DNA of 64,000 nt. Origin: Qingrenia yutianensis (lineage in GTDB: Bacteria; Bacillota; Clostridia; UMGS1810). Below the pieces are notes generated by a model. It did not search any database, was not told the origin of the DNA, and saw only the letters and a list, made by a program, of their open reading frames with translations. Position 1 is the stretch's first letter. Every line of letters begins with the position of its first letter. A program made the translations under genes and the position numbers. The stretch is from assembly GCF_014385105.1 (NCBI RefSeq), contig NZ_JACRTE010000004.1, forward strand, positions 197,940 to 261,939, read 5' to 3'. Shown piece by piece: positions 19,302 to 27,589 of this stretch.

Positions 19302-20762
19302 ATGAACGACAAATTTGCATTTGAAGGTCTTACGTTTGACGACGTGTTGCTTATTCCGCAGAAAAGCGACGTTCTGCCCAACGAGATTGACCTTACAACC
19401 AAGCTTACAAACAATATTACACTCAACATTCCTATGATGAGCGCCGCTATGGACACCGTTACCGAATCTGCGCTTGCCATTGCAATGGCGCGCGAGGGCG
19501 GAATAGGCATAATCCACAAGAATATGTCAATCGAGGCGCAGGCTATTGAGGTTGACAAGGTTAAAAGGTCGGAGCACGGCGTTATTGTTGACCCGTTCCA
19601 TCTTTCGCCCGAGCATACGCTTGAGGACGCCGACAATATTATGGGAAAATACAGAATTTCGGGCGTGCCGATTACAGACGACAGCGGTAAGCTTGTCGGA
19701 ATACTTACAAACCGCGATTTGCGCTTTGAAACCGACTTTTCAAAACAGATTAAATACGTTATGACAAAGGAAAACCTTATCACCGCGCCCGAGGGCACAA
19801 CTCTCGACGAGGCGAAAAAAATCCTTATGACGCACAAAATCGAAAAACTCCCGATTGTTGACAAAAACGGCAATCTTAAAGGACTTATCACCATTAAAGA
19901 TATTGAAAAATCGGTGAAATACCCCAATTCCGCAAAAGATTCGAGCGGACGCCTTCTTGCAGGTGCGGCAATCGGCATCACAAACGACGTTCTCGACAGG
20001 GTTGAGGCGCTTGTTGCGTCGCACGTTGACGTTTTGGTGCTCGACTCGGCGCACGGTCATTCGGCAAACATTTTCAAATGCATTAAAAAAGTTAAAGAGG
20101 CATTTCCGCACGTTGACCTCATTGCCGGAAACATTGCAACCGCTGAGGCGGCGGAGGATTTGATTGATGCCGGCGTTGACGCAATTAAAGTCGGCATAGG
20201 ACCGGGTTCAATTTGTACAACCCGTATCGTTGCAGGTATCGGTATGCCACAGATAAGCGCAATTTACAACGCGTCGCAGGTTGCCAAAAAGAAAGGTATT
20301 CCCGTTATCGGCGACGGCGGTATCAAATATTCGGGCGACATCACAAAGGCGATTGCCGCCGGTGCGAACGTTATTATGATAGGAAGCCTCCTTGCAGGCT
20401 GTGAGGAAAGCCCGGGCGAAATTGAAATTTATCAGGGCAGAAACTTTAAGGTTTACCGCGGAATGGGTTCGCTCGCCGCTATGGAAAAGGGAAGCCGTGA
20501 CAGATACTTCCAGACGGGCACCAAAAAGCTTGTTCCCGAGGGCGTTGAGGGACGTGTTCCCTACAAAGGACCGCTTGCCGACACTGTTTATCAGCTCCTC
20601 GGCGGTTTGAGGTCGGGTATGGGATACTGCGGTGCGAAAAACATTAACGACCTTATCGAAAACGGCAAATTTGTCCGCATTACGGGTGCAGGTCTTAAAG
20701 AAAGCCACCCCCACGATATTTACATCACAAAAGAGGCGCCCAACTACAGCGCACAGGTATAA
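19302..20762 (+). CDS. guaB: Inosine-5'-monophosphate dehydrogenase
   Basis: 486 residues from the second of two adjacent ATGs, which is better spaced from GGAGG (19291-19295). The TIM barrel contains the active-site loop GPGSICTTRIVAG with the catalytic Cys. Two CBS domains are inserted at about residues 93-210. The flap and C-terminal end (YRGMGSLAAM, GVEGRVPYKG) are intact. It catalyses NAD-dependent IMP to XMP conversion, the committed step to GMP. guaA, the next enzyme, is present at 49.4 kb rather than adjacent. Confidence 0.97.
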   Translation: MNDKFAFEGLTFDDVLLIPQKSDVLPNEIDLTTKLTNNITLNIPMMSAAMDTVTESALAIAMAREGGIGIIHKNMSIEAQAIEVDKVKRSEHGVIVDPFHLSPEHTLEDADNIMGKYRISGVPITDDSGKLVGILTNRDLRFETDFSKQIKYVMTKENLITAPEGTTLDEAKKILMTHKIEKLPIVDKNGNLKGLITIKDIEKSVKYPNSAKDSSGRLLAGAAIGITNDVLDRVEALVASHVDVLVLDSAHGHSANIFKCIKKVKEAFPHVDLIAGNIATAEAAEDLIDAGVDAIKVGIGPGSICTTRIVAGIGMPQISAIYNASQVAKKKGIPVIGDGGIKYSGDITKAIAAGANVIMIGSLLAGCEESPGEIEIYQGRNFKVYRGMGSLAAMEKGSRDRYFQTGTKKLVPEGVEGRVPYKGPLADTVYQLLGGLRSGMGYCGAKNINDLIENGKFVRITGAGLKESHPHDIYITKEAPNYSAQV

Positions 20763-20765
20763 AAA

Positions 20766-20810
20766 ACAAACCCCAAACGTACTTTTCGTTTGGGGTTAAA
20801 TTTTTTATTT
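20766..20810. terminator. Bidirectional terminator between convergent guaB and nrdG
   Basis: 9-bp stem CCCCAAACG/CGTTTGGGG (20771-20779, 20787-20795) with a T run on the plus side and an A run on the left that gives a T run on the minus strand. Confidence 0.85.
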
Positions 20811-21374
20811 TTACATTTCATATATGTTCCCGTTTCCCGGTGTACGCTCCCATTTGCCTGAGAGCGGAACAAGTTTGTTTTCGGCAAGCGATTTTTTAAC
20901 GTCGATTATATTTTGATTTGACGACCCCCGAAAAAGCAGTGACAAATCCTTTTTTTCTTCTATAAATCTGCCGTCTACAAGAACGTCGATGTTGGACAGA
21001 ATATCCATTATTTTCTGATGTCTTTCGCCGTTTCCGTTTAAAAAATCGTTTGCAAAATCAAATCCCGTGTAGCACCAGATGTTTTTTTGCGAAAAACGTT
21101 TTCTGCACTCTTTCACAACCGACAAAACACCGCCGAGGTTTTCATTTTCAAACGGTTCTCCGCCGAGAATTGTAAGTCCGCTTATAAAATCTTTGTCAAG
21201 CGCGGACATAATTTCCTCCATTGTTTCGTCGGTGAATTTTTCGCCGAAATCAAAGTCCCATGCCTCTTTGTTAAAGCAGTTTTTGCACCTGTGACGGCAC
21301 CCGCTAACAAAGAGCGAAACGCGCACGCCGACGCCGTTTGCTATGTCATTTTTTTTAATTGCCGCAACGTTCAC
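20811..21374 (-). CDS. nrdG: Anaerobic ribonucleoside-triphosphate reductase activating protein
   Basis: 187 residues from a GTG start preceded by AAAGGAA. The radical-SAM cluster motif CRHRCKNC is at about residues 26-33, and GLTILGGEPFEN is the GGE motif that binds SAM's amino group. It generates the glycyl radical in NrdD, whose gene is 70 bases upstream on the same strand. Its presence implies growth without oxygen. Confidence 0.95.
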   Translation of the reverse strand: MNVAAIKKNDIANGVGVRVSLFVSGCRHRCKNCFNKEAWDFDFGEKFTDETMEEIMSALDKDFISGLTILGGEPFENENLGGVLSVVKECRKRFSQKNIWCYTGFDFANDFLNGNGERHQKIMDILSNIDVLVDGRFIEEKKDLSLLFRGSSNQNIIDVKKSLAENKLVPLSGKWERTPGNGNIYEM

Positions 21375-21394
21375 GATAAAATTCCTTTCAAAAC

Positions 21395-21425
21395 TTCGGA
21401 CGTACAGTTTTTATGTACGTCCGAA
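21395..21425 (-). promoter_or_regulatory. Hairpin between nrdD and nrdG
   Basis: 12-bp perfect stem (TTCGGACGTACA with its complement, 7-nt loop) in the 69-base gap, with no proper T run after it on the transcribed strand. It could protect the nrdD 3' end or limit read-through, giving less NrdG than NrdD. Confidence 0.5.
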
Positions 21426-21443
21426 AGATATATTTTTAAAATT

Positions 21444-23621
21444 TTACAGGTGCAAAACTCTCTCTTTTATCTCCTGTGTTCTGCCCTGGTTCCAAAATTG
21501 CGTTCCGATATATCCGCACGTTCTGCGCGCAACGTTAAGCTTGTTCTGGTCGGTATTATGGCAGTTCGGGCACTCCCAAACAAGCTTGCCGTGTTCGTTT
21601 TCCTTGATTTCAATTTCGCCGTCGTATCCGCAAACCTGACAGTAGTCCGACTTTGTGTTAAGCTCGGCATACATAATGTTGTTGTAGATAAATTTCATAA
21701 CGGTGAGAACTGCCTCAAGGTTGTTCTGCATATTCGGTACTTCAACGTACGAAATTGCACCGCCGGGGGAAAGCGCCTGGAATTTTGCTTCAAGTGCAAG
21801 CTTGTCAAACGCGTCAATGTTCTCCGAAACGTGAACGTGATAGCTGTTTGTGATATAGTTCTTGTCGGTCACGCCTTTCACAATTCCGAAACGTTTTTGC
21901 AGACATTTTGCAAATTTGTATGTTGTGCTTTCGAGCGGTGTGCCGTAAAGCGAGTAGTCGATATTTTCCGCAGCTTTCCATTTTGCGGTATATTCGTTAA
22001 GCTTTTTCATAATTTCAAGCCCGAGTTCCTCGCCGTCTTTCTCGGTGAGTTTTTTGCCGATAAGCGCATAAACACATTCCCAAAGACCGGCATATCCGAG
22101 CGAAAGTGTGGAATATCCGCCGTGGAGATATTTGTCAATCGTTTCGCCCTTTTTAAGACGCAAAAGTGCGCCGTGCTGCCAAAGAATGGGCGCAGCGTCC
22201 GACACGGTTCCCGTAAGACGTTCGTGGCGCGCCTGGAGCGCTCTGTGGCAAAGTTCCATTCTCTCGCCGAAAATCTGCCAGAATTTTGTCAAATCTTTGT
22301 CTGCCGAAAGACCTATATCAACAAGGTTAACCGTCACAACGCCCTGATTAAATCTGCCGTAATACTTCGGTTTGCCGTTTTCGTCAACATACGGCGTGAG
22401 GAAACTTCGGCAGCCCATACAGGTGTAGCAGTGACCTTCGCCGTTTTTGTCGATTTTGTTTTGGAGCATAATTTTTTCCGAAATATAGTCGGGCACCATA
22501 CGCTTTGCGGTGCATTTTGCCGCAAGCTCGGTGAGGTAGTAATATTTGCTGTCGGGGTGGATATTGTCCTCCTCCAAAACGTAAATAAGCTTCGGAAAGG
22601 CAGGCGTAATCCACACGCCTTTTTCGTTTTTAACGCCTCTGTAACGCTGACGGAGCGTTTCCTCGATAATCAGCGCAAGGTCTTTTTTCTCCTGTTCGTT
22701 TTTTGCCTCGTTGAGATACATAAACACCGTCACAAACGGCGCCTGTCCGTTGGTGGTCATAAGCGTTACAACCTGATACTGAATCATCTGAACGCCGTTT
22801 TTAACCTCCTCGCGGAGTCTTTTTTCGGTAATCTGCGAAATTTTGTCCTCTGTAACCTCGTCATCGATCTCGCGCAGTTCCGCCTCAACCTGTTTTCTTA
22901 TTTTCTTTCGGCTGACGTCCACAAACGGCGCAAGATGCGTAAGGCTTATGCTCTGTCCGCCGTACTGGCACGACGCAACCTGTGCGATAATCTGGGTTGA
23001 AATGTTGCACGCAGTGGAAAAACTGTGCGGTTTTTCGATAAGCGTTCCGCTGATAACAGTGCCGTTCTGGAGCATATCTTCAAGGTTCACAAGGTCGCAG
23101 TTATGCATATGCTGTGCGAAATAATCCGCGTCGTGAAAGTGAATAATTCCCTGTTCGTGCGCCGAAACAATGTCGGACGGCAAAAGAATACGCTTTGTAA
23201 TATCCTTTGAAACCTCGCCTGCCATATAGTCGCGCTGAACGCTGTTGACGGTGGGGTTTTTGTTTGAATTTTCCTGTTTAACCTCTTCGTTGTTGCACTC
23301 GATAAGGCTCAAAATCTGCTCGTCGGTGGTGTTTGATTTACGCACCAGCGCACGGTTATAGCGGTAGGTGATGTATCTTCTCGCAACGTCAAATGCGCGC
23401 TGATTCATAATCTGGTCCTCGACCATATCCTGAATTTCCTCAACGCTGAGTGAACGGTTTATATTGAGCGCCGCGCTTTCAACGTCCTCGGCAATTCTCT
23501 TTATTTGTACTGCCGACATTCTCGCACTCGGCACAACGCTTTCGTTTGCCTTTGAAACCGCGATAATAATTTTTTCGGGATCGAAAACTTCTTCAATTCC
23601 GCTTCGTTTTATGATTTTCAT
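21444..23621 (-). CDS. nrdD: Anaerobic (class III) ribonucleoside-triphosphate reductase
   Basis: 725 residues from the ATG at 23621, which has GGGAGG ahead; the open frame extends 8 codons further upstream. The ATP-cone regulatory domain is at about 1-90 (MKIIKRSGIEEVFDPEKI). The catalytic barrel is followed by a C-terminal zinc site (CQVCGYDG and CPNCHN) and the glycyl-radical site RRTCGYIGTQFWNQGR. It reduces NTPs to dNTPs using formate as the usual reductant. Two NrdR boxes upstream suggest repression by NrdR when dATP is plentiful. Confidence 0.97.
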   Translation of the reverse strand: MKIIKRSGIEEVFDPEKIIIAVSKANESVVPSARMSAVQIKRIAEDVESAALNINRSLSVEEIQDMVEDQIMNQRAFDVARRYITYRYNRALVRKSNTTDEQILSLIECNNEEVKQENSNKNPTVNSVQRDYMAGEVSKDITKRILLPSDIVSAHEQGIIHFHDADYFAQHMHNCDLVNLEDMLQNGTVISGTLIEKPHSFSTACNISTQIIAQVASCQYGGQSISLTHLAPFVDVSRKKIRKQVEAELREIDDEVTEDKISQITEKRLREEVKNGVQMIQYQVVTLMTTNGQAPFVTVFMYLNEAKNEQEKKDLALIIEETLRQRYRGVKNEKGVWITPAFPKLIYVLEEDNIHPDSKYYYLTELAAKCTAKRMVPDYISEKIMLQNKIDKNGEGHCYTCMGCRSFLTPYVDENGKPKYYGRFNQGVVTVNLVDIGLSADKDLTKFWQIFGERMELCHRALQARHERLTGTVSDAAPILWQHGALLRLKKGETIDKYLHGGYSTLSLGYAGLWECVYALIGKKLTEKDGEELGLEIMKKLNEYTAKWKAAENIDYSLYGTPLESTTYKFAKCLQKRFGIVKGVTDKNYITNSYHVHVSENIDAFDKLALEAKFQALSPGGAISYVEVPNMQNNLEAVLTVMKFIYNNIMYAELNTKSDYCQVCGYDGEIEIKENEHGKLVWECPNCHNTDQNKLNVARRTCGYIGTQFWNQGRTQEIKERVLHL

Positions 23622-23709
23622 TTTCCTTTTCCTCCCAAAACGCACAAAACACTCTCTTTAACGCTTTTCTTTATGTAAATTGTAATAATTTCCTTGGCGT
23701 GTTGAATAT

Positions 23710-23738
23710 ATTATAACAATATATAGTGTGTTTGTCAA
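23710..23738 (-). promoter_or_regulatory. nrdD promoter
   Basis: Consensus TTGACA (23738-23733), 17-nt spacer, TATAAT (23715-23710). The spacer is almost entirely occupied by an NrdR box. Confidence 0.9.
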
Positions 23739-23761
23739 TACCGAATATCTATATATTGTTA
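23714..23761. promoter_or_regulatory. Tandem NrdR boxes
   Basis: Box 1 at 23714-23729 matches the NrdR consensus ACACAATATATAGTGT at 14 of 16 positions; box 2 at 23746-23761 contains the core CTATATATTG. Their centres are 32 bp apart, three helical turns, as expected for cooperative NrdR binding. Box 1 lies in the promoter spacer and overlaps the -10; box 2 is just upstream of the -35, so binding should block RNA polymerase. Confidence 0.8.
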
Positions 23762-23783
23762 TTTTCTGTAAAACGGCGCAAAG

Positions 23784-23841
23784 TGCCGTCGCTACGGCAA
23801 AAAACGGTAAACGAAGGAATTACGCTCGTAATTCCTTCGTT
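23784..23841 (-). terminator. Two hairpins downstream of the U32 peptidase-family gene
   Basis: A 15-bp perfect inverted repeat (23810-23824 with 23827-23841, loop CT) and a smaller TGCCGT/ACGGCA hairpin at 23784-23799, with T runs between on the minus strand. They lie where transcription from 25.1 kb should end. The 2-base loop is tight and the sequence resembles a dispersed repeat, so it may be both terminator and mobile palindrome. Confidence 0.5.
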
Positions 23842-23886
23842 ATAAATATACAAATAAAAAAATATTTTTTGTGAAAAACAGACAAA

Positions 23887-25134
23887 TTATCTGTCGTTCA
23901 AATTTTTAACATCAACTTTTGTGCGGACGATTGAATAATCTTCAACGTCGAAATCGACCTTAAATTTCACAATCATCTGCGGATGAGGCGCAACATCTAT
24001 AGAATTTCCGTCCGCGTCGGTCATTTCGGTAATTTTAAAACTTCTGTTTTCGCCGTTCGGCATCAAAAACTCAATTTCATCGCCGACGAAAAATCGGTTG
24101 CGCTGTTCAAGCGTCACAGTTTTCGTCTGCTTGTCAAACGCCTTTACAACTGCGGTTGTTTGGTAATTCTGAATATACGTGCTCGACGTGTAAACCTGCT
24201 CGGTGCCTTTCGGTTTTTCGTCGAAAAATCCCGTCGTGTAGCCTCGGTAGCTGATTTTTTTCAGCTCCTCAAGGTTTTCGGGATTGAATTTGTAATTTTT
24301 CTTATCCTTATAATATGCGTCAATTTCGCGCCTGTATGCTTTGACCACTGTTGCGACGTACAATTCGTTTTTTACACGGCCTTCAATTTTGAGGCTGGTT
24401 ATACCGCTTTCGATAATTTCGGGAATACGTTCAATCATACACAAATCCTTTGAATTGTAGATAAACGTTCCGCGCTCGTTCTCGAAAACGGGCATATATT
24501 CGCCGGGACGTTTTTCCTCAACCAAGGCATATTTCCAACGGCACGGGTGAGCGCACGCGCCCATATTTGCGTCGCGGTGAGTCATATAGTTTGACAGCAG
24601 ACATCTGCCCGAGTAGGAAATGCACATCGCGCCGTGAACGAAACATTCAAGTTCCAAATCGGACGGCGTGTTTTCGCGTATTTCGCGTATCTCGTCAAAC
24701 GACATTTCGCGCGCGAGAATAACGCGTTTCGCGCCCTGTGAGTGCCAGAATTTCGCGCTTTCAAAGTTTGTGTTGTTTGCCTGCGTGCTGATGTGAATGT
24801 CAAGACGGGGCGCACACTTTTTTGCAAGCGCAAACATTCCGGGGTCGGAAATAATTATCGCGTCGGCGCCGAGAGCGTCAACCTCGCGGACAAACTCGGG
24901 AAATTTTTTAATATCGCCGTTGTGCGGAATGATGTTCGCCGTGATATACACTTTTTTGCCGAGATTGTGGGCAAAATCTATGCCCTCTTTTATTTCGTCC
25001 GCGGTGAAATTTTTTGCCGCAACGCGGAGCGAAAATTCTTCACCGCCGATATAAACCGCGTCCGCGCCGTAGACAAGCGCATATTTTAACTTTGCGAGCG
25101 ACCCTGCCGGCGCAAGAAGTTCAACCTTTTCCAT
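23887..25134 (-). CDS. trhP: U32 family protein, TrhP-type tRNA uridine-34 hydroxylase
   Basis: 415 residues. It opens ELLAPAGSLAKLKYALVYGA and carries the U32 signature ECFVHGAMCISYSGRCLLSNY, followed by GACAHPCRW with more conserved Cys. A C-terminal beta domain (about 325-410) is of the YegQ/TrhP kind. TrhP proteins carry a cluster and hydroxylate U34 of tRNA using prephenate. The upstream partner is an O-methyltransferase of the TrmR type, as in the Bacillus yrrM-yrrN-yrrO cluster, which supports tRNA modification rather than proteolysis. Only one trhP copy is here. Confidence 0.85.
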   Translation of the reverse strand: MEKVELLAPAGSLAKLKYALVYGADAVYIGGEEFSLRVAAKNFTADEIKEGIDFAHNLGKKVYITANIIPHNGDIKKFPEFVREVDALGADAIIISDPGMFALAKKCAPRLDIHISTQANNTNFESAKFWHSQGAKRVILAREMSFDEIREIRENTPSDLELECFVHGAMCISYSGRCLLSNYMTHRDANMGACAHPCRWKYALVEEKRPGEYMPVFENERGTFIYNSKDLCMIERIPEIIESGITSLKIEGRVKNELYVATVVKAYRREIDAYYKDKKNYKFNPENLEELKKISYRGYTTGFFDEKPKGTEQVYTSSTYIQNYQTTAVVKAFDKQTKTVTLEQRNRFFVGDEIEFLMPNGENRSFKITEMTDADGNSIDVAPHPQMIVKFKVDFDVEDYSIVRTKVDVKNLNDR

Positions 25135-25158
25135 AATGTTCTCCTTAAAATTTTTATC

Positions 25159-25797
25159 CTATTTATAATATGAAACCGAAATTCCGTCGCCGATTGGCAA
25201 AATTGACGTTGTAAAACAGCCGTCGTTTGAAATTTCGTGCAAAAAATCGCGAAGATTTTTAACAAGCGTCTTTTTGCGGAACGTTTCAAGCTCGTCCGAC
25301 GCAACCATACCTTTGTAGAGCACATTGTCCGCAATCAGCACGCCGCCTTTTTTCAAAATCCGCTTTATGTCGGGCAGTGAGTGCAGATAAAGCGATTTGT
25401 TCGCGTCGAGAAAAACAACGTCAAACTGCTCGTTTGTGTTAAGAAGCACGTCCGCGCCGTCGCCCACGATAAGCTTGATTGAGGTGTTTTTCGCCTTTTT
25501 GAAGTTTTCACGCGCGATGCTTGCCGTGTCCGAGTCAAGCTCAACCGTGATGATTTTTCCGCCCTCTTTTAAATATTCCGAAAAAATCAGCGACGAATAT
25601 CCTATTGCCGTGCCGATTTCGAGAATTTTTTCAGGGCGCAGAACCGACATAACAAAACGCAGAAAGTGCATTGTTTCCTTTTGAATAATCGGCACGTAAT
25701 GCGCTTTCGCGTAGTCCTCCATTTCCTTTAAAAGGCCCGTGCTTTCGGGCAGGGTTTTGCATATATAGTCGGTTATGTAATCGTAGCTTATGTTCAT
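25159..25797 (-). CDS. trmR: SAM-dependent O-methyltransferase, TrmR-like (tRNA 5-hydroxyuridine)
   Basis: 212 residues, class I methyltransferase fold. SAM-binding motif I is ILEIGTAIGYSS; motif FDVVFLDANKS and KKGGVLIADNVLYKG carry the metal-binding residues of the catechol-O-methyltransferase-like family. Bacillus TrmR (YrrM) methylates ho5U34 to mo5U34 and is encoded before the trhP genes, the same order as here (gap 24 bases). Substrate assignment rests on this context. Confidence 0.82.
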   Translation of the reverse strand: MNISYDYITDYICKTLPESTGLLKEMEDYAKAHYVPIIQKETMHFLRFVMSVLRPEKILEIGTAIGYSSLIFSEYLKEGGKIITVELDSDTASIARENFKKAKNTSIKLIVGDGADVLLNTNEQFDVVFLDANKSLYLHSLPDIKRILKKGGVLIADNVLYKGMVASDELETFRKKTLVKNLRDFLHEISNDGCFTTSILPIGDGISVSYYK

Positions 25798-25841
25798 TTT
25801 AAAATCAATCCTTGCAATTTGTGAAAAGATAATATATAATT

Positions 25842-25870
25842 ATATTATAACACTTTTAACAAAATGTCAA
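25842..25870 (-). promoter_or_regulatory. Promoter of trmR-trhP
   Basis: TTGACA (25870-25865), then TAATAT at a 17-nt spacing (25847-25842); an overlapping TATAAT at 15 nt is an alternative -10. Confidence 0.7.
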
Positions 25871-25898
25871 TTTTTTTGCCCCAAATTAACAAAAACAC

Positions 25899-25927
25899 TT
25901 GACAACCGCCATAAGTTATGATATAGT
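25899..25927 (+). promoter_or_regulatory. Promoter of rpmG-secE-nusG
   Basis: TTGACA (25899-25904), 17-nt spacer, TATAGT (25922-25927), divergent from the trmR promoter about 30 bp away. Confidence 0.85.
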
Positions 25928-26020
25928 TTTTATGCTGGCAATTAGGATGTCTTTTTTTTATGCTTAAATTTAGCATTTCAAAGATATATGCCGCATTAGT
26001 ATTAAGGAGGAGTTTTCACA

Positions 26021-26170
26021 ATGAGAACAAGAATTACATTGGCGTGCACAGAGTGCAAGCAGAGAAATTACAATACAATGAAAAATAAGAAAAACGACCC
26101 TGACAGATTGGAAATGAAAAAGTATTGCCGTTTCTGCAGAAAACACACTTTGCACAAAGAAACAAAGTAG
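26021..26170 (+). CDS. rpmG: 50S ribosomal protein L33
   Basis: A 49-residue gene with AAGGAGG upstream. The protein opens MRTRITLACTECKQRNYNT and ends CRFCRKHTLHKETK, so both CxxC pairs of the zinc-binding (C+) form of L33 are present. It precedes secE-nusG, the conserved position. The paralogue type suggests it is the form used under zinc sufficiency. Confidence 0.96.
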   Translation: MRTRITLACTECKQRNYNTMKNKKNDPDRLEMKKYCRFCRKHTLHKETK

Positions 26171-26217
26171 TATTTTACTTATTTCAGGCGTGAATTTTTA
26201 GATTTGAGGTGAATGTT

Positions 26218-26433
26218 ATGGCAGAGGCAGTTAACGAGAAAAAGGCTAAAATCAAAAAACCGTCAAAATTTTTCAAAGAGGTTAAGTCCGAGTTGAAAAA
26301 GGTTGTTTGGCCCTCGGGTAAACAGGTTATAAATAATACTCTCATTGTCCTTGCATTGGTAATTTTAGTCGGATTGTTTATTTACGGTTTGGACTCGCTG
26401 TTCCAGTTTGGATTGTTCAAATTTATAAAATAG
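26218..26433 (+). CDS. secE: Preprotein translocase subunit SecE
   Basis: 71 residues from the ATG at 26218 (GAGGTGA at SD distance; an upstream in-frame GTG overlaps the SD itself). A charged N-terminus is followed by the SecE signature FFKEVKSELKKVVWPSGKQV and a single membrane helix (VLALVILVGLFIYGL), the short Gram-positive form. It clamps the SecY channel. Confidence 0.96.
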   Translation: MAEAVNEKKAKIKKPSKFFKEVKSELKKVVWPSGKQVINNTLIVLALVILVGLFIYGLDSLFQFGLFKFIK

Positions 26434-26443
26434 ACGGAAGGAG

Positions 26444-26470
26444 AGCCGCATTAAATAAAGCGGCTTTTGT
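26444..26470 (+). promoter_or_regulatory. Terminator-like hairpin between secE and nusG, separating SD from start codon
   Basis: AGCCGC/GCGGCT stem (26444-26449, 26460-26465) with a 10-nt loop, then TTTGTTTG. The only SD-like sequence, GGAAGGAG (26436-26443), lies on the far side of the hairpin from the nusG ATG at 26477. Folding would bring the two close; alternatively it is a partial terminator. Confidence 0.6.
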
Positions 26471-26476
26471 TTGATT

Positions 26477-26995
26477 ATGCTCAATAATGCAAAATGGTAC
26501 GTTGTTCACACCTATTCGGGTTATGAGAACAAGGTTAAAACAAATTTGGAAAAAATAATAGAAAACAGAGGTCTGGAGGAGCTTATTTCGGAGGTTGTTG
26601 TGCCTTTGGAAGAGGTTGTCGAAAAGAAAGACGACGTTGAAAAAACAGTTTCGCGAAAGGTTTTTCCCGGCTATGTGCTGATTAAGATGGTTATGACCGA
26701 CGACACGTGGTATGTTATAAGAAACACCACCGGCGTTACGGGATTTGTAGGTCCCGGTTCAAAGCCCGTGCCCCTCTCCGAAGAAGAAGTTGAGGCGCTC
26801 GGCGTTGACAAAAAAGAAATCATAATCAACTTCAGCGCAGGCGACAGCGTTAAAATCGTCAAAGGGCCGTTTGCAAATCAAATCGGCGTTGTGGACGAGA
26901 TTGACAAGTCTACCGGAAAGATTACCGTAAGCGTTGTTATGTTCGGCAGAAAAACCGCCTTGGAGCTTGACGCAGACCAGGTTGAGGAGCTTTAA
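26477..26995 (+). CDS. nusG: Transcription termination/antitermination factor NusG
   Basis: 172 residues from the ATG at 26477 (a TTG at 26471 is the other option). The NGN domain is WYVVHTYSGYENKVKTNLE through SRKVFPGYVLIKM, with NTTGVTGFVG; the C-terminal KOW domain is GDSVKIVKGPFANQIGVVDE. It binds the RNA polymerase clamp and influences pausing and Rho or ribosome coupling. Confidence 0.96.
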   Translation: MLNNAKWYVVHTYSGYENKVKTNLEKIIENRGLEELISEVVVPLEEVVEKKDDVEKTVSRKVFPGYVLIKMVMTDDTWYVIRNTTGVTGFVGPGSKPVPLSEEEVEALGVDKKEIIINFSAGDSVKIVKGPFANQIGVVDEIDKSTGKITVSVVMFGRKTALELDADQVEEL

Positions 26996-27080
26996 TTTCT
27001 GGTTTTTGATAATCAAAAATCAAACTGTTTACTGCTTCGCTTTATATTTTGATAATATTCGGTTTTCCGATTATTATAGA

Positions 27081-27123
27081 GTGGGAGGAAAGGGTTTTTA
27101 ACCCGAAATTTCCGCCATACCAC
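27081..27123 (+). promoter_or_regulatory. Candidate L1-binding leader before rplK
   Basis: Paired GTGG...CCAC ends enclose GGAAA/TTTCC and a GGGTT/AACCC hairpin. The same GTGGGAGGAA...TTTCCG...CCAC layout recurs before rplA at 27590-27619. L1 is known to repress its own operon by binding mRNA that imitates its 23S rRNA site. The match to L1 is inference; the duplicated structure is visible. The gap shows no convincing promoter. Confidence 0.45.
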
Positions 27124-27147
27124 ATTTTTGTAAGGAGGTGTTCTTAA

Positions 27148-27573
27148 ATGGCACAGAAAGTTACAGGTTACATTAAATTACAGATTGGCGCAGGTAAGGC
27201 TACACCGGCTCCCCCGGTAGGTCCTGCATTGGGTCAGCACGGCGTTAACATTATGCAGTTCTGTAAAGAGTTCAATGAAAAAACAGCTAAAGATGCAGGT
27301 CTTATTATCCCGGTTGTTATCACGGTATATCAGGACAGATCTTTCTCGTTTATCACAAAAACTCCCCCTGCTGCGGTTCTTCTTAAGAAGGCTTGCAAAA
27401 TCGAAAGCGGTTCGGGCGTTCCCAACAAGACAAAGGTTGCTAAAATCAGCAAAGACGCTCTGAAAGAAATTGCAGAGAAGAAGATGCCTGATTTAAACGC
27501 GGCTTCTGTTGAATCGGCTATGAGTATGATTGCCGGTACTGCAAGAAGTATGGGCATCACGGTTGAAGACTGA
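27148..27573 (+). CDS. rplK: 50S ribosomal protein L11
   Basis: 141 residues, AAGGAGGTG SD. It has the N-terminal IKLQIGAGKATPAPPVGPAL, target region for thiostrepton and for RelA-linked signalling, and the C-terminal rRNA-binding domain ending GTARSMGITVED. The gene is normally followed by rplA, as here. Confidence 0.98.
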   Translation: MAQKVTGYIKLQIGAGKATPAPPVGPALGQHGVNIMQFCKEFNEKTAKDAGLIIPVVITVYQDRSFSFITKTPPAAVLLKKACKIESGSGVPNKTKVAKISKDALKEIAEKKMPDLNAASVESAMSMIAGTARSMGITVED

Positions 27574-27589
27574 TTGTCTTGTTAAAAAC

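Noticed and set aside
21087..23000. 637-residue ORF opposite nrdD/nrdG
   Set aside because: A long shadow frame antisense to unmistakable nrdG and nrdD; its composition (Phe/Val/Arg rich) is typical of reverse-frame translations.
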